Shown: one piece after another, positions 1 to 9,608 of the stretch
Layout: each line of letters begins with the position of its first letter
Numbering within the stretch: position 1 is the first letter of the stretch
From: Xanthobacteraceae bacterium
GTDB taxonomy: Bacteria; Pseudomonadota; Alphaproteobacteria; Rhizobiales; Xanthobacteraceae
Reading direction: 5' to 3'
Length of the DNA: 40,640 nucleotides
Assembly (NCBI GenBank): GCA_019747015.1
Contig: JAIERI010000028.1
Location: forward strand, 1 to 40,640
Made by a program: the position numbers and the translations under genes
Notes under the pieces: model-generated
Seen by the model: the letters and a program-made list of their open reading frames with translations, nothing else
What the model was told of the DNA's origin: nothing
Databases searched by the model: none

Positions 1-197
1 ACTCCCTCCGCCGAAACATGCGAATAAACGCCGACGTCGTAGCCGCGCGCGGCCAGCTCAGCGCCGAGGGAATCCATTCCCGTCGAAAAAACGTTCGCCA
101 GACCCCTGAACAGGTAGACATGGGCGGCTGGTTTGGCGTCTGCCGAACTTGTGCTCAACCCGGCTAAAAAAACGGCTAAAATCAAGAAAACGCGCAT
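1..197 (-). CDS. Partial secreted protein (N-terminus only), possibly alpha/beta-hydrolase-like
   Basis: Reverse-strand reading from ATG at 197 gives MRVFLILAVFLAGLSTSSADAKPAAHVYLFRGLANVFSTGMDSLGAELAARGYDVGVYSHVSAEG..., with a signal peptide and an open frame to the window edge; not in the supplied ORF track. Confidence 0.6.
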   Translation of the reverse strand, partial: MRVFLILAVFLAGLSTSSADAKPAAHVYLFRGLANVFSTGMDSLGAELAARGYDVGVYSHVSAEG

Positions 198-427
198 AAC
201 CCTCACCATAGTCAGGCCATTTGGCTTCATGCCGGCGGGCAATTAAAATGAACGATCAGCGCAAATCAAGCGATTTGGCCGCAATCCCGCGTCAATTGCC
301 CCTGTTCGGTGTTTCTTTCATCCTGTAGTGACATCTCTACATCTGTCGGCATCCCCGCTGGCTCGAGATTTACCAAAAAATGCCCCGCCGAAGCATTCGC
401 GACGGGCACGGTTTAAGCAGAATCCTC

Positions 428-1027
428 ATGGAATTGCCGTTCATCACGCCGCTCGTCGGCAAAATCGTGTGGCTCGCAGGCGTCATCGGATGGTTCATCA
501 TCCGCTATCCACACGATCGCCGGGCGCGGCGCACACCCAAGGCGCGCCGCTACGTGGGAATCCGCGAACTTATTTCCCTGGCGATCTCGGCATCAGGGCT
601 CGGGCTCATTCCGGCGGTTTATGTGTTCGCCGGCGCGCCGCGGTTCGCCGATTATCCGTTTAGTATTGTGGCGGCGATTTTGGGCACGGCGATCTTTGCT
701 TTCGCGCTCTGGCTGTTTCACCGCACGCACACCGATCTCGGACGCAACTGGTCCGTCACTCTCGAAGTTCGCAACCAGCACAGCCTGGTCACCGAGGGGG
801 TCTATAACCGCGTCCGGCATCCGATGTATTCGGCGTTCTGGCTTTGGGGCGTGGCGCAGGCCGCGCTGCTTCCCAACTGGATCGCCGGTCTTGCGGGACT
901 GGTCGGCTTCGGAACGCTGTTCTTCCTGCGCGTCGGCAATGAAGAGCGGATGATGCTTGAGACCTTCGGCGACGAATACCGCGACTATATGAAGCGAACG
1001 GCGCGCATCATTCCGGGGATTTACTGA
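428..1027 (+). CDS. Isoprenylcysteine carboxyl methyltransferase (ICMT/PEMT)-family membrane protein
   Basis: Multi-TM protein with C-terminal ..GVYNRVRHPMYSAFWLWG...GNEERMMLETFGDEYRDYMKRTARIIPGIY, typical of ICMT-like methyltransferases. Likely start is the MELPF Met inside the 380 ORF. Confidence 0.85.
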   Translation: MELPFITPLVGKIVWLAGVIGWFIIRYPHDRRARRTPKARRYVGIRELISLAISASGLGLIPAVYVFAGAPRFADYPFSIVAAILGTAIFAFALWLFHRTHTDLGRNWSVTLEVRNQHSLVTEGVYNRVRHPMYSAFWLWGVAQAALLPNWIAGLAGLVGFGTLFFLRVGNEERMMLETFGDEYRDYMKRTARIIPGIY

Positions 1028-1863
1028 TCCGCGCCAAGCTCAAGGCGCTGCGGATTTTGCATCAGGTCACGGACCAGCGACAGGAAGCGGCCGACCTCAT
1101 AGGCGTCGGTGAGACGATGATCCGCGCGCAGGAATAATGGCATCACGCGGATCGACACAAACCGGTCCTCACGCTGCACCACCTTGGTTTCGACCGGCCC
1201 GAGCGTGAGATTTAGAGAGTCGCAGCTGTCGGGAAAGCGGCTCGGCTTGTACATGCGCATCGGCGGTGCGCCGGATGACGAAAGATCATTGACCATCGTG
1301 CTGCCGCCGCGCAATTCGTCCAGACGGCCGAGCGTGGGAATCGGGAAGGTGCGATCGATGAAGCCGTAAAACCGCATAAATTGCCCGAATACAAAACTTG
1401 GAAGACGGCGCATCTTGTTAAGATCGCGATCGCGGCCAATTCCGCCCCGTCCCGCCTGCAACATCCGTTGCCAAACCTCCTGTCCGATCTGTTCAAGACT
1501 TTTGGTGTTTGCGGATGAGATAAGCATGACGTCGATTTCTTTATTTCCGCGATGAACGAATGCGGTGCGAATGTTCACGGCGCGAAACGAATAGATCCGG
1601 TGGCCAACCAGACGAACGTTCATTTGCGGAAACTGCGCGAGCGCAAGTGCCGTCGCGCGAACCAGTGCATGCGAGGTGGTCACGAGGGTGTCCCCTGTGC
1701 GATTGCGTTCGCGCAGGAACGCAAGCAGGGAATCAGCCTCGATCTCCGTACCCATCACCATGACGGGATCGACGTGGCTCGCTTTCGACGCGTAAAGATA
1801 ATAGCGATTGTAGAGCGGAACCTGGTCGTAAGGGACAGGCTTTTTGTTTAAAGGCCACTTCAT
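1021..1863 (-). CDS. Stand-alone 2-oxoacid dehydrogenase E2 / chloramphenicol-acetyltransferase-like acyltransferase
   Basis: 280 aa; N-terminal MKWPLNKKPVPYDQVPLYNRYYLYASKASHVD and C-terminal DHRLTDAYEVGRFL resembling the HxxxDG active-site motif; no lipoyl domain. Confidence 0.75.
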   Translation of the reverse strand: MKWPLNKKPVPYDQVPLYNRYYLYASKASHVDPVMVMGTEIEADSLLAFLRERNRTGDTLVTTSHALVRATALALAQFPQMNVRLVGHRIYSFRAVNIRTAFVHRGNKEIDVMLISSANTKSLEQIGQEVWQRMLQAGRGGIGRDRDLNKMRRLPSFVFGQFMRFYGFIDRTFPIPTLGRLDELRGGSTMVNDLSSSGAPPMRMYKPSRFPDSCDSLNLTLGPVETKVVQREDRFVSIRVMPLFLRADHRLTDAYEVGRFLSLVRDLMQNPQRLELGADQ

Positions 1864-1928
1864 GGCGTGACGTATATCATGCGTGAGAGGCGATTATGCC
1901 TGAGAAAATCTGGGAGGCCGATCCACCG

Positions 1929-2189
1929 TCAAGCGCCGACACCTTGGCTCTGCACCAGGCTGACGATGGCCGAAACACTGCGGAAGTTCGCCGGACTGAC
2001 GTGGTTGCTTCCAAGCTTGATGCCGTAGCGCTCCTCAAGCTGAAAGATCAAGTCAATTAACAGCAGGGAATCCAGAAGGCCCTCCTCCAGCAGATCGGTC
2101 TCCGGATCCAATGCCGGATATTGCGGGCAGCGCGAGCGCACAAATTGCAGAATATCGGCTTCGATTTGTGTCCGGTCGGGCATCTTCAA
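1929..2189 (-). CDS. Acyl carrier protein (phosphopantetheine attachment site)
   Basis: 86 aa with LLEEGLLDSLLLIDLIFQLEERYGIKL, matching the DSL carrier-protein motif. Confidence 0.85.
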   Translation of the reverse strand: MKMPDRTQIEADILQFVRSRCPQYPALDPETDLLEEGLLDSLLLIDLIFQLEERYGIKLGSNHVSPANFRSVSAIVSLVQSQGVGA

Positions 2190-2245
2190 ATTTTCCTATG
2201 TCGCACGCCGTATCGCGTCATTGGCAGGCAAATAACAGACCATCC

Positions 2246-2277
2246 AGGTTTGGGGAATTCCTAGGTTTGGGGAATTC
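2246..2277. repeat. 17-bp-period tandem duplication (AGGTTTGGGGAATTC x2)
   Basis: catccAGGTTTGGGGAATTCctAGGTTTGGGGAATTCgaag read directly; spans the stop codon of the AMP-ligase ORF. Confidence 0.9.
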
Positions 2278-3865
2278 GAAGTTTGAGCGCCGCGCGATCC
2301 ACCTTGTAGGCCGAAGTGAGTGGAAGCCTGTCGAGAACCTCGAAATGCACCGGCACCTTGTGAGACGGAAGCTCTCGCATGCAGGCGGCGCGGATTTCGG
2401 CTATGTCGATGGCGCGATCGTCCTGGGCGGCGAGGAAAAGTGCAAACCGGGTCTCTTCACTTTTGATCATCGGAAGGGCCACGGCGCGGGTATTGGGAAA
2501 CCACGCCTCAACGGCGCCTTCAATTTCAGCGGGGTGCACGCGATGCCCCTGAACCTTCACCAGCAAATTCGCGCGGCCGTCGAGGTAAAAATAGCCGTCC
2601 TCGTCACGGTGCGCCATATCTCCGGTGCTCAGCCATCCATCATCGCTCAGAACATCTTTCGTGGTCACGGCGTCCTGCCAGTAACCGAGCATTACATTGT
2701 CGCCCCGGGCGTAGAGCATCCCGACAACACCGGCGGCAAGCTCGCGGCCGCCCTCGTCTTTGACCGCGAGCGTGACGCCCGACAACGCCTTGCCGATCGA
2801 CCCGCGGCGAATCCGGAGCTGGTCTGGCGGCAGGATCGCAAGGCGCGCCGTCGCCTCCGACTGGCCGTACATCACATGAAATGTCGCGGGCGCTATCCGC
2901 GCCGCGATGTCGGCGGCAAGATCGGCGCGCAATTCGCCCCCTGCCACACTCATGTAGCGCAAGCTCGGCAGCGGCCGCTCTCCGAGTTGCCCGTATTTGA
3001 GCAGCATGCCGTAAACTTCAGGGACGGCCGAAAAACTCGTGGCGTGGAATTCCGCGATCGCCTCGACGATGGAGGCTGGAAACATCAGCGTGCCGCCCAT
3101 TGCAATCGTGGCACCGGCCAGCATATGGGTTTGCAGAATCGAGTTGCCGAACGAGTGGCAAAACGGAATCAGGACCAGCGCCTTGTCGTCGGCGCGAATG
3201 GGCAAATCCTGCAGAATCGAATTGGCGTTGGCGAGCAGATTGCGGTGGCTCAGCATCACGCCTTTCGGCACGCCGGTGGAGCCCGACGTGAAGAGCAGCA
3301 TCGCAAGATCGTCGCCGTGGCGGCGCGGCGCGGGACGCGCGATCTGCGCGCCAGCGATGTACGGCAATTCCAGCACGGTGACGGGAGAATTGTCATTCGG
3401 ATCGATCTGCTCGCGCCGCGCGATCACGACGTCTGGACGGCATTGCTCCACAATCTGCTGCCAGCGCAGCCGCTCCAGCGCCACAGGCAGCGGCACAACA
3501 ACGCAATCGGCCAGCAACGTGCCGTAAAAGGCGGCGACGTATTCGGGCGAATTCGGCAGCCGCAATGCGACGCGCGCGCCGGGCACATAATCGGGCCGCG
3601 CGCACAGATATTGCCGCACGCTCTCAGTGGCGCGCAGCAGCCAATCGTAGGAGACCACACCGGCCTTGGTTTCGATTGCGGAATGATCCGCGCGCGCACA
3701 CGCGATGTCGAAAAACGCAGTGCCGAGATCGCCAGCTTTTACATTTGAGACCGATACGCTTGAGGCTGACGCCAATTCGTTGCCGCGAACAGTTTCACTG
3801 CGCGCAGGCATGCCCGGCGGCACCGGGGCAGCGAATTGCAAGATCACCGTATCCATACGCCGCAC
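2261..3865 (-). CDS. AMP-dependent synthetase/ligase (fatty-acyl or other acid-activating enzyme)
   Basis: ANL motif LLFTSGSTGVPKGVMLSHRN, GWLSTGDMAHRDEDGYFYLDGR, C-terminal SAYKVDRAALKLR. Start may be the internal ATG at 3856. Confidence 0.9.
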   Translation of the reverse strand: MRRMDTVILQFAAPVPPGMPARSETVRGNELASASSVSVSNVKAGDLGTAFFDIACARADHSAIETKAGVVSYDWLLRATESVRQYLCARPDYVPGARVALRLPNSPEYVAAFYGTLLADCVVVPLPVALERLRWQQIVEQCRPDVVIARREQIDPNDNSPVTVLELPYIAGAQIARPAPRRHGDDLAMLLFTSGSTGVPKGVMLSHRNLLANANSILQDLPIRADDKALVLIPFCHSFGNSILQTHMLAGATIAMGGTLMFPASIVEAIAEFHATSFSAVPEVYGMLLKYGQLGERPLPSLRYMSVAGGELRADLAADIAARIAPATFHVMYGQSEATARLAILPPDQLRIRRGSIGKALSGVTLAVKDEGGRELAAGVVGMLYARGDNVMLGYWQDAVTTKDVLSDDGWLSTGDMAHRDEDGYFYLDGRANLLVKVQGHRVHPAEIEGAVEAWFPNTRAVALPMIKSEETRFALFLAAQDDRAIDIAEIRAACMRELPSHKVPVHFEVLDRLPLTSAYKVDRAALKLRIPQT

Positions 3866-4025
3866 CCTGTGGCCGCCGCGACCGGCGCACCTGCGATAAC
3901 CATCAGGAAAACAGGCCCTTAATGGTCACTGGATAACCGTCATTGGGGCGAATTCCAACCCCAAACACGCCCTGAAGATGTTCGCATAGCAGTGCTGCCC
4001 AGCCTTGACGCCGATGCTCTTGATA

Positions 4026-5009
4026 TCAACTGACGATTTTGCGCGCCTTGCCTGGCGGCCTCGCGCCCAACGGCAACAGCCGCGCCGCGTCGATCAATGT
4101 CCGCTCGTACTTCGCGCGTTGCTCCCTGGCCTCTTCAGGTGTCCAGTCCCAGAAACCTGAACCGGTCTTGGTGCCGAATTTACCGGCCTCGACCAGCGCC
4201 TCGATCGAGCGGCCCGGTTTGCTGGCATTGTTCAGATGCGGATAGATCGACTTGCCCGCAGCGTAATTGGTGTCCAGCCCGGCGAGGTCTTTCTGTAATA
4301 TGGGCCCGGCCGCGATGTAGCGGAATCCGAAACCGTAGCGCACCGCCGCGTCGACGTCTTCGGGCGTCGCCAGACCCTCGTCGAGGATCGCGTAGGCTTC
4401 GCGCATCAAGGCGTGTTGCAGGCGGTTAGCCAGAAATCCCGGCACGTCTTTCGCCACGCGGATCGGTACGCAGCCGACCGATTCCATGATCGCGAACATC
4501 TTGTCCATTGTCGCGCTGTCGGTGAACTCACCGGCGACGACTTCGACCGCTGGCACCAGATGTGCCGGCAGGAAAAAATGCAACCCGCCCATCCGGTGAC
4601 GCGTTGGCAGGCCCTGCGCGATCTCGGTAATACGCAGTCCCGACGTGTTGGTTGCCAGCGGTATGCCTTCCGGCGCCAATCGATCCAATTTGGCGAACAG
4701 CTCGCGCTTGAGCGCAATCTTCTCCGGCACCGCCTCGATCAGAAGTTCGACACCGTCCCACGCCAGTTCTTCCGGCGTCGCGACCAGCGAGAATTTACCG
4801 GCGCCTGCCAACGGATCGAGCTGGCTGAGAGACAGAGCGACGCGCTCGCGCGCCCTCTCCCAGTTCGCGGTGTCGGGCTCCATCGCCCGCACTGACCAGC
4901 CGCTTCGCAGAAAGATCGCCGCGATATCGCAACCCATCAGGCCGCATCCAAGAACGATGAGCGTCTTGCTCACGCCTAGGTCTGTCACGCCTGAATCCTT
5001 CAAGACCAC
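4026..5009 (-). CDS. 3-hydroxyacyl-CoA dehydrogenase-family NAD-dependent dehydrogenase
   Basis: Rossmann motif LGCGLMGCDIAAIFLRSGW, NTSGLRITEIA, HRMGGLHFFLPAHLVPAVEVV, KDVPGFLANRLQHALMREA. Confidence 0.9.
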   Translation of the reverse strand: MVLKDSGVTDLGVSKTLIVLGCGLMGCDIAAIFLRSGWSVRAMEPDTANWERARERVALSLSQLDPLAGAGKFSLVATPEELAWDGVELLIEAVPEKIALKRELFAKLDRLAPEGIPLATNTSGLRITEIAQGLPTRHRMGGLHFFLPAHLVPAVEVVAGEFTDSATMDKMFAIMESVGCVPIRVAKDVPGFLANRLQHALMREAYAILDEGLATPEDVDAAVRYGFGFRYIAAGPILQKDLAGLDTNYAAGKSIYPHLNNASKPGRSIEALVEAGKFGTKTGSGFWDWTPEEAREQRAKYERTLIDAARLLPLGARPPGKARKIVS

Positions 5010-6124
5010 GCCTCTGCATCGAGTTTGGCGATGACCTTCTCATCGAACGCATAACCGAGACCGGGATCGGTCGGCAGTGCGAGGCCCTTGCCCGGCACTA
5101 CCTTCACCTGACGATCGATAATCCTGCGGAAGTTCAGCACCTGATCGTCTGCGAAGTACTCGACCATCTCGCCATTCGGAATCGCCGCAACCAGATGCAG
5201 ATGCAGATCGTGAAACCAGTGCGGGCACATGTTGACGCCGTAGCAGTCGGCCATCGCCGCGATCTTCTTGAACTCGGTGATGCCGCCGCAAACCGCGGCG
5301 TCGGTTTGCAGGATCGCCGCTGCGCCCTTGTCGAGCAGTTCCTTGTGACGCCAGCGGCCGGCCTCGATCTCGCCGGTCGCGACATTGATATTGATGCGCT
5401 CGGCGAGCTTTGCGTGATTGTCGATCTGGTCCGGACTGAACGGCTCCTCGATCCAGTACGGATCGTAGTCGGCGAAGCGCTCGCAATAGCGCAGCGCGGT
5501 CGGCACGTCCTGCCACGCATTGTTGGCGTCGAGCAGCAGCAGCGCATCGGGACCGATCGCCTTGCGAGCGGCAGCAACGCGTTTTTGCTCGCCCGCGGGA
5601 TCGTCACGGCCGACTTTCATCTTCACACCCTGCAGGCCGAGCGCGAGATAGGAGGCCATTTCGTCACCCAACATCTGCGGCGTCTTGCCCTCGAGATAAT
5701 AACCGCCGCTGCCATAGGCCGGCACCGGATCGCGCGTCGCAGCGCCAAGATAACGATACAGCGGCAGCTTCGCAGCCTGCGCGTTCACATCCCACAGCGC
5801 GATATCCAGAATGCTGAGCGCGCGCATCACCGAGCCGGTGCGGCCATGCAGCAGCACATCCTGATACATCTCCTTCCAGAGCAACTCGACTTCGGTGGAC
5901 TCCTTGCCGATCAGATTTGGCGCGAGCAATTCGCGCACCGCCAGCGTGACGACCTTGCCGCCGAAATTACCGGCGTAGCAGTGGCCGATGCCCTCCAGCC
6001 CGTCGTCGGTCCCGATCTTGACCAGTGCATAGTCGCGCGCCGTGACCTGGCGTTTCGAAAACGCTGTCGGACGGTCCAGCGGAACGCGAACGGTGCGGGC
6101 CTGCACCGACACAATACGAGCCAT
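5000..6124 (-). CDS. Mandelate racemase/muconate lactonizing enzyme-family (enolase superfamily) protein, probable acid-sugar dehydratase
   Basis: GVKMKVGRDD (KxK), LLLDANNAW, WIEEPFSPDQI, NVATGEIEAG, CPHWFHDLHLHL. Confidence 0.9.
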   Translation of the reverse strand: MARIVSVQARTVRVPLDRPTAFSKRQVTARDYALVKIGTDDGLEGIGHCYAGNFGGKVVTLAVRELLAPNLIGKESTEVELLWKEMYQDVLLHGRTGSVMRALSILDIALWDVNAQAAKLPLYRYLGAATRDPVPAYGSGGYYLEGKTPQMLGDEMASYLALGLQGVKMKVGRDDPAGEQKRVAAARKAIGPDALLLLDANNAWQDVPTALRYCERFADYDPYWIEEPFSPDQIDNHAKLAERININVATGEIEAGRWRHKELLDKGAAAILQTDAAVCGGITEFKKIAAMADCYGVNMCPHWFHDLHLHLVAAIPNGEMVEYFADDQVLNFRRIIDRQVKVVPGKGLALPTDPGLGYAFDEKVIAKLDAEAWS

Positions 6125-6157
6125 GGTTTCTCTCCCCTTTTATCTTGTTGGCGGCGA

Positions 6158-7861
6158 TCAGGTCGCGCGCGGGTCTTCGATCAAAAAGTCAAAGTCGCAG
6201 CCCTGGTCGGCCTGTAACACAGTGTCCTGAAACAGTTTGGCGTAGCCGCGTTTCGGTCCGGCCTTGGCGGCCGGCAGCACCTTGGCGCGGCGTTCGAGTT
6301 CGGCGGCATCGACCAGAAGTTCGACGCTGCGATTGGGGACATCGAGACGAATCATGTCACCGTTCTTCACCAGCGCGAGAGGTCCGCCTACGGCGGATTC
6401 CGGCGTGATGTGCAGCACGATGGTGCCGAACGCCGTGCCGCTCATGCGCGCGTCGGACATCCGCACCATGTCTTTCACGCCCGCACGTGCCAGCTTTTTC
6501 GGAATCGGCAAATATCCCGCCTCGGGCATGCCGGGCGCGCCCTTCGGGCCGGCGTTGCGAAGCACCAGCACGTCGTCGGCTTTGACGTCGAGATCGGGGG
6601 AATCCACGCGCTCCGTCATGTCCTGCACCGAATCGAACACCACGGCGCGTCCGGTGTGGACCATCAATTCCTTGCTTGCCGCCGATTGCTTGATCACCGC
6701 GCCGCGCGGCGCAAGATTACCGCGCAGCACTGCTATGGCGCCTTGTGCCTTGAGCGGCTTGTCGCGCGGCCGGATCACATCCTGATTGGGCACCTCTTCC
6801 GCGCGCTCGATCACATCGCCAATCGTGCCGCCGCCAACCACTGGCGCATTGAGCCTGAGCAGATCGCGCAGCTCGCGCATCAGGCGCGGCAGTCCGCCGG
6901 CATGATGGAAATGCTCCATGTAGTGCTGGCCGGACGGTTTCAGATTGACCAGTACCGGCACGTCGCGTCCCACTTTGTCGAGCATCTCGAGATCGAACTT
7001 GATCCCTGCCCGGCCGGCGATCGCGGCCAGATGCACCACACCGTTGGTCGAGCCGCCGATCGATTGCAGGATCACCAGCGCGTTGTGAATCGAATCCTCG
7101 GTAATGAGCGCACTCGGACGCGGCGTGTCGGACACCGCCATCTCCGCAGCGCGTCGTCCCGTCGCCTCGGCGAGACGCCGGCGTTCGGCATGCGTTGCCG
7201 GAACGGCTGCGGTGTAAGGCAGAGACAGGCCCATCGCCTCGGTGATGCAGGCCATCGTGCTGGCGGTGCCCATCACCATGCAGGTGCCGACCGATGGTGC
7301 AAGACGCGCGTTGATGATCTCGATCTCGTCGCCGTCGATATCGCCGGCGCGGTGGCCCCCCCACATCCGGCGGCAATCGGTGCAGGCGCCGAGCACTTCG
7401 CCGCGATGATGTCCCACCACCATCGGACCGACCGGCAGCACGATCGCTGGCAAATTGGCCGACGCCGCCGCCATGATCTGCGCCGGCAGCGTCTTGTCGC
7501 AGCCACCGATCACGATCACCGAATCCATCGGCTGCGTGCGGATCATCTCCTCGGTGTCCATCGCCATCAGGTTGCGCAGGAACATCGAGGTCGGATACGC
7601 GAAGCTTTCGTGGATGGTGATGGTTGGAAACACCATCGGCATGCCGCCAGCCAGCATCACGCCGCGCTTCGCCGCCTCGATCAAATCCGGCACGTTGCCA
7701 TGACACGGATTGAAATCGCTGTAGGTGTTGGTGATGCCGACAATCGGCCGCTCTAGCGCGTCGTCGGAATAGCCCATCGCCTTGATGAAGACTTTTCGCA
7801 GGAACAGCGAGAACTCCTGATCGCCATAACTGGTCAGTCCCTTGCGCATGCCGCGTGCCAT
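6158..7861 (-). CDS. IlvD/Edd-family dehydratase
   Basis: GITNTYSDFNPCHGNVPDLIEAAKRGVMLAGGMPMVFPTI, IGGCDKTLPAQIMAAAS, GGSTNGVVHLAAIA, MSDARMSGTAFGTIVLHITPE. Confidence 0.95.
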   Translation of the reverse strand: MARGMRKGLTSYGDQEFSLFLRKVFIKAMGYSDDALERPIVGITNTYSDFNPCHGNVPDLIEAAKRGVMLAGGMPMVFPTITIHESFAYPTSMFLRNLMAMDTEEMIRTQPMDSVIVIGGCDKTLPAQIMAAASANLPAIVLPVGPMVVGHHRGEVLGACTDCRRMWGGHRAGDIDGDEIEIINARLAPSVGTCMVMGTASTMACITEAMGLSLPYTAAVPATHAERRRLAEATGRRAAEMAVSDTPRPSALITEDSIHNALVILQSIGGSTNGVVHLAAIAGRAGIKFDLEMLDKVGRDVPVLVNLKPSGQHYMEHFHHAGGLPRLMRELRDLLRLNAPVVGGGTIGDVIERAEEVPNQDVIRPRDKPLKAQGAIAVLRGNLAPRGAVIKQSAASKELMVHTGRAVVFDSVQDMTERVDSPDLDVKADDVLVLRNAGPKGAPGMPEAGYLPIPKKLARAGVKDMVRMSDARMSGTAFGTIVLHITPESAVGGPLALVKNGDMIRLDVPNRSVELLVDAAELERRAKVLPAAKAGPKRGYAKLFQDTVLQADQGCDFDFLIEDPRAT

Positions 7862-7889
7862 GATGATGGGCCTTTTCTAAATGTTCTTG

Positions 7890-8819
7890 TTAAAGACGCG
7901 CGCGCGGATCGTGTTTCGCCAGACGCGACAGCAGATAATCGACTTCAGCCTTCGCAGCGGCGGTCAACGAATTGCCGGGCTTGCGCTGGGCGTCGCAGGC
8001 AATCGCGCCGCGCTTTTGCAGAACGTATTTGCGGGTCGCAAGGCCGACGCCCTGCTGCTGCTCGTAGCGCACCAGTGGCAGATGCGCGTCGAACAGATCG
8101 TGCGCCTCGTCGCGTTTGCCCTTTTGCTGCAGGCTGACGACATCGACCAGCATGTCCGGGAAGGCATAGCCGGTCATCGCGCCGTCGGCGCCGCGCTCCA
8201 TTTCGAAATCGAGAAACAGTCCGCCATTGCCGCACAGGATCGAAATCGGCCGCATCGAACCATCCTTCTGAAATCCGCGCACCGCGGAAATCTTCTCAAG
8301 ACCCGGCCAGTCTTCATGCTTGAGCATCACGCAGGAGGAATGGTTCTGCACGATCTGCCGGATCACTTTTGGCGTCATCACGACCGAGAGCGTCAGCGGA
8401 TAATCCTGCAAGACCCACGGAATGTCGTTGCCGATGGCCTCGACCGCCTGCGCGAAATACGTGGTGATTTGGTCGTCAGTGCGAAGGCTCGGGATCGGCG
8501 CGATCATCACGCCCGCAGCACCCGCATCCATCGACGCTTTTGCAAGCGAACGCATCGCCGCAAAGCCCGGCGCGGAAACGCCGACCACGACGGGCACCTT
8601 GCCGGCGCGTTTCACGACACGGTTGACCACCGTGAGCGATTCCTCGGGCTCGAGTTTGGGTGCTTCGCCCATGATGCCGAGGACGGTCATGCCGGTGACG
8701 CCGCACCTCAGATAAAAGTCGGTCATGCGGTCGATCGACTCGACATCGAGCCGCCCGTCGGGATGAAACGGCGTCGCCGCGATGGGGTAGACACCTGCGG
8801 CCTTTTCGTTCAACGGCAT
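7890..8819 (-). CDS. Dihydrodipicolinate synthase (DapA)-family lyase/aldolase
   Basis: AAGVYPIAATPFHPDGRLDVESIDRMTDFYLRCGVTGMTVLGIMGEAPKL; Schiff-base Lys region CVMLKHEDWPG. Start taken at MPLNEK. Confidence 0.9.
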   Translation of the reverse strand: MPLNEKAAGVYPIAATPFHPDGRLDVESIDRMTDFYLRCGVTGMTVLGIMGEAPKLEPEESLTVVNRVVKRAGKVPVVVGVSAPGFAAMRSLAKASMDAGAAGVMIAPIPSLRTDDQITTYFAQAVEAIGNDIPWVLQDYPLTLSVVMTPKVIRQIVQNHSSCVMLKHEDWPGLEKISAVRGFQKDGSMRPISILCGNGGLFLDFEMERGADGAMTGYAFPDMLVDVVSLQQKGKRDEAHDLFDAHLPLVRYEQQQGVGLATRKYVLQKRGAIACDAQRKPGNSLTAAAKAEVDYLLSRLAKHDPRARL

Positions 8820-8823
8820 TGGT

Positions 8824-9552
8824 TCAGCCTTTCTTGCTCGCTTCGTAGCGCGCCTTGTTTTCTTCATTGGGTGGATACAGACCGGGCAACGGCGTGCCCT
8901 TCTCGACTTCCGTCATGATCCACGCTTCCAGCCGCTCCTGCTCGGGCGCAGCGGCGACCACCTCGTCCACAAGGTCCGCCGGAATGAGAACCGCGCCGTC
9001 ATCATCGATCACGATGACATCGTTCGGGAACACCGCGACACCGCCGCAGGCGATCGGCTCCTGCCAGCTTACGAATGTGAGCCCGGTGACGGACGCAGGC
9101 GCTGCGGCGCCCTGACACCAGATCGGCAGGCCGGTGGTCAGCACACCGGCGACGTCACGCATCACGCCATCGGTCACGAGCGCGGCAACCTTGCGCCTGG
9201 CCATGCGGGCACAAAGAATGTCGCCGAAAATTCCGGCGTCGGTGACGCCCATCGCGTCGGCCACGGTAATGCAACCTTCCGGCATCGCCTCGATGGCGGC
9301 GCGGGTCGAGATTGGCGATCCCCACGAGGCTGGGGTGGCGAGATCCTCACGCGCCGGAACGAAGCGCAGCGTGAACGCGCGGCCCACAACGCGCTTCTGG
9401 CCGGGCTTCAGCGGACGCGAGCCGCGAATCCAGACATTGCGCAAACCTTTCTTCAAAAGGATGGTGGTGATCGTCGCGTTTGCCACTTTCGACAAAACAT
9501 CGACAACCTTATGATCTAGCGGCAAGGTGGCCGGAAAATTCTTGGGGTCCAT
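8824..9552 (-). CDS. RraA-family protein (HMG/CHA aldolase-like)
   Basis: MDPKNFPATLPLDHKVVDVLSKVANATITTILLKKGLRNVWIRG..., VADAMGVTDAGIFGDILCARMARRKVAALVTDGVMRDV, VFPNDVIVIDDDGAVLIP. Start at ATG 9552, not the long 10200 ORF. Confidence 0.92.
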   Translation of the reverse strand: MDPKNFPATLPLDHKVVDVLSKVANATITTILLKKGLRNVWIRGSRPLKPGQKRVVGRAFTLRFVPAREDLATPASWGSPISTRAAIEAMPEGCITVADAMGVTDAGIFGDILCARMARRKVAALVTDGVMRDVAGVLTTGLPIWCQGAAAPASVTGLTFVSWQEPIACGGVAVFPNDVIVIDDDGAVLIPADLVDEVVAAAPEQERLEAWIMTEVEKGTPLPGLYPPNEENKARYEASKKG

Positions 9553-9608
9553 GGGTAACTCCGTTCTTTTCGATACAAAGGATGGTCCTGCGGACCGAGA
9601 TGGATGTC

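Noticed and set aside
2111-3748. 545-aa plus-strand ORF
   Set aside because: Antisense shadow of the clear AMP-ligase gene; low-complexity R/H/A-rich translation typical of the complementary strand of GC-rich coding DNA.
3943-3964. TTGGGG-N10-CCCCAA inverted repeat between the hydroxyacyl-CoA dehydrogenase-like and AMP-ligase genes
   Set aside because: Only 6-bp arms with a 10-nt loop and no T tract; too weak to call a terminator or operator.
5195-6217. 340-aa plus-strand ORF
   Set aside because: Antisense of the enolase-superfamily gene, no domain signature.
6410-7756. 448-aa plus-strand ORF (and the 329-aa minus alternative frame 6717-7706)
   Set aside because: Shadow frames of the IlvD/Edd dehydratase.
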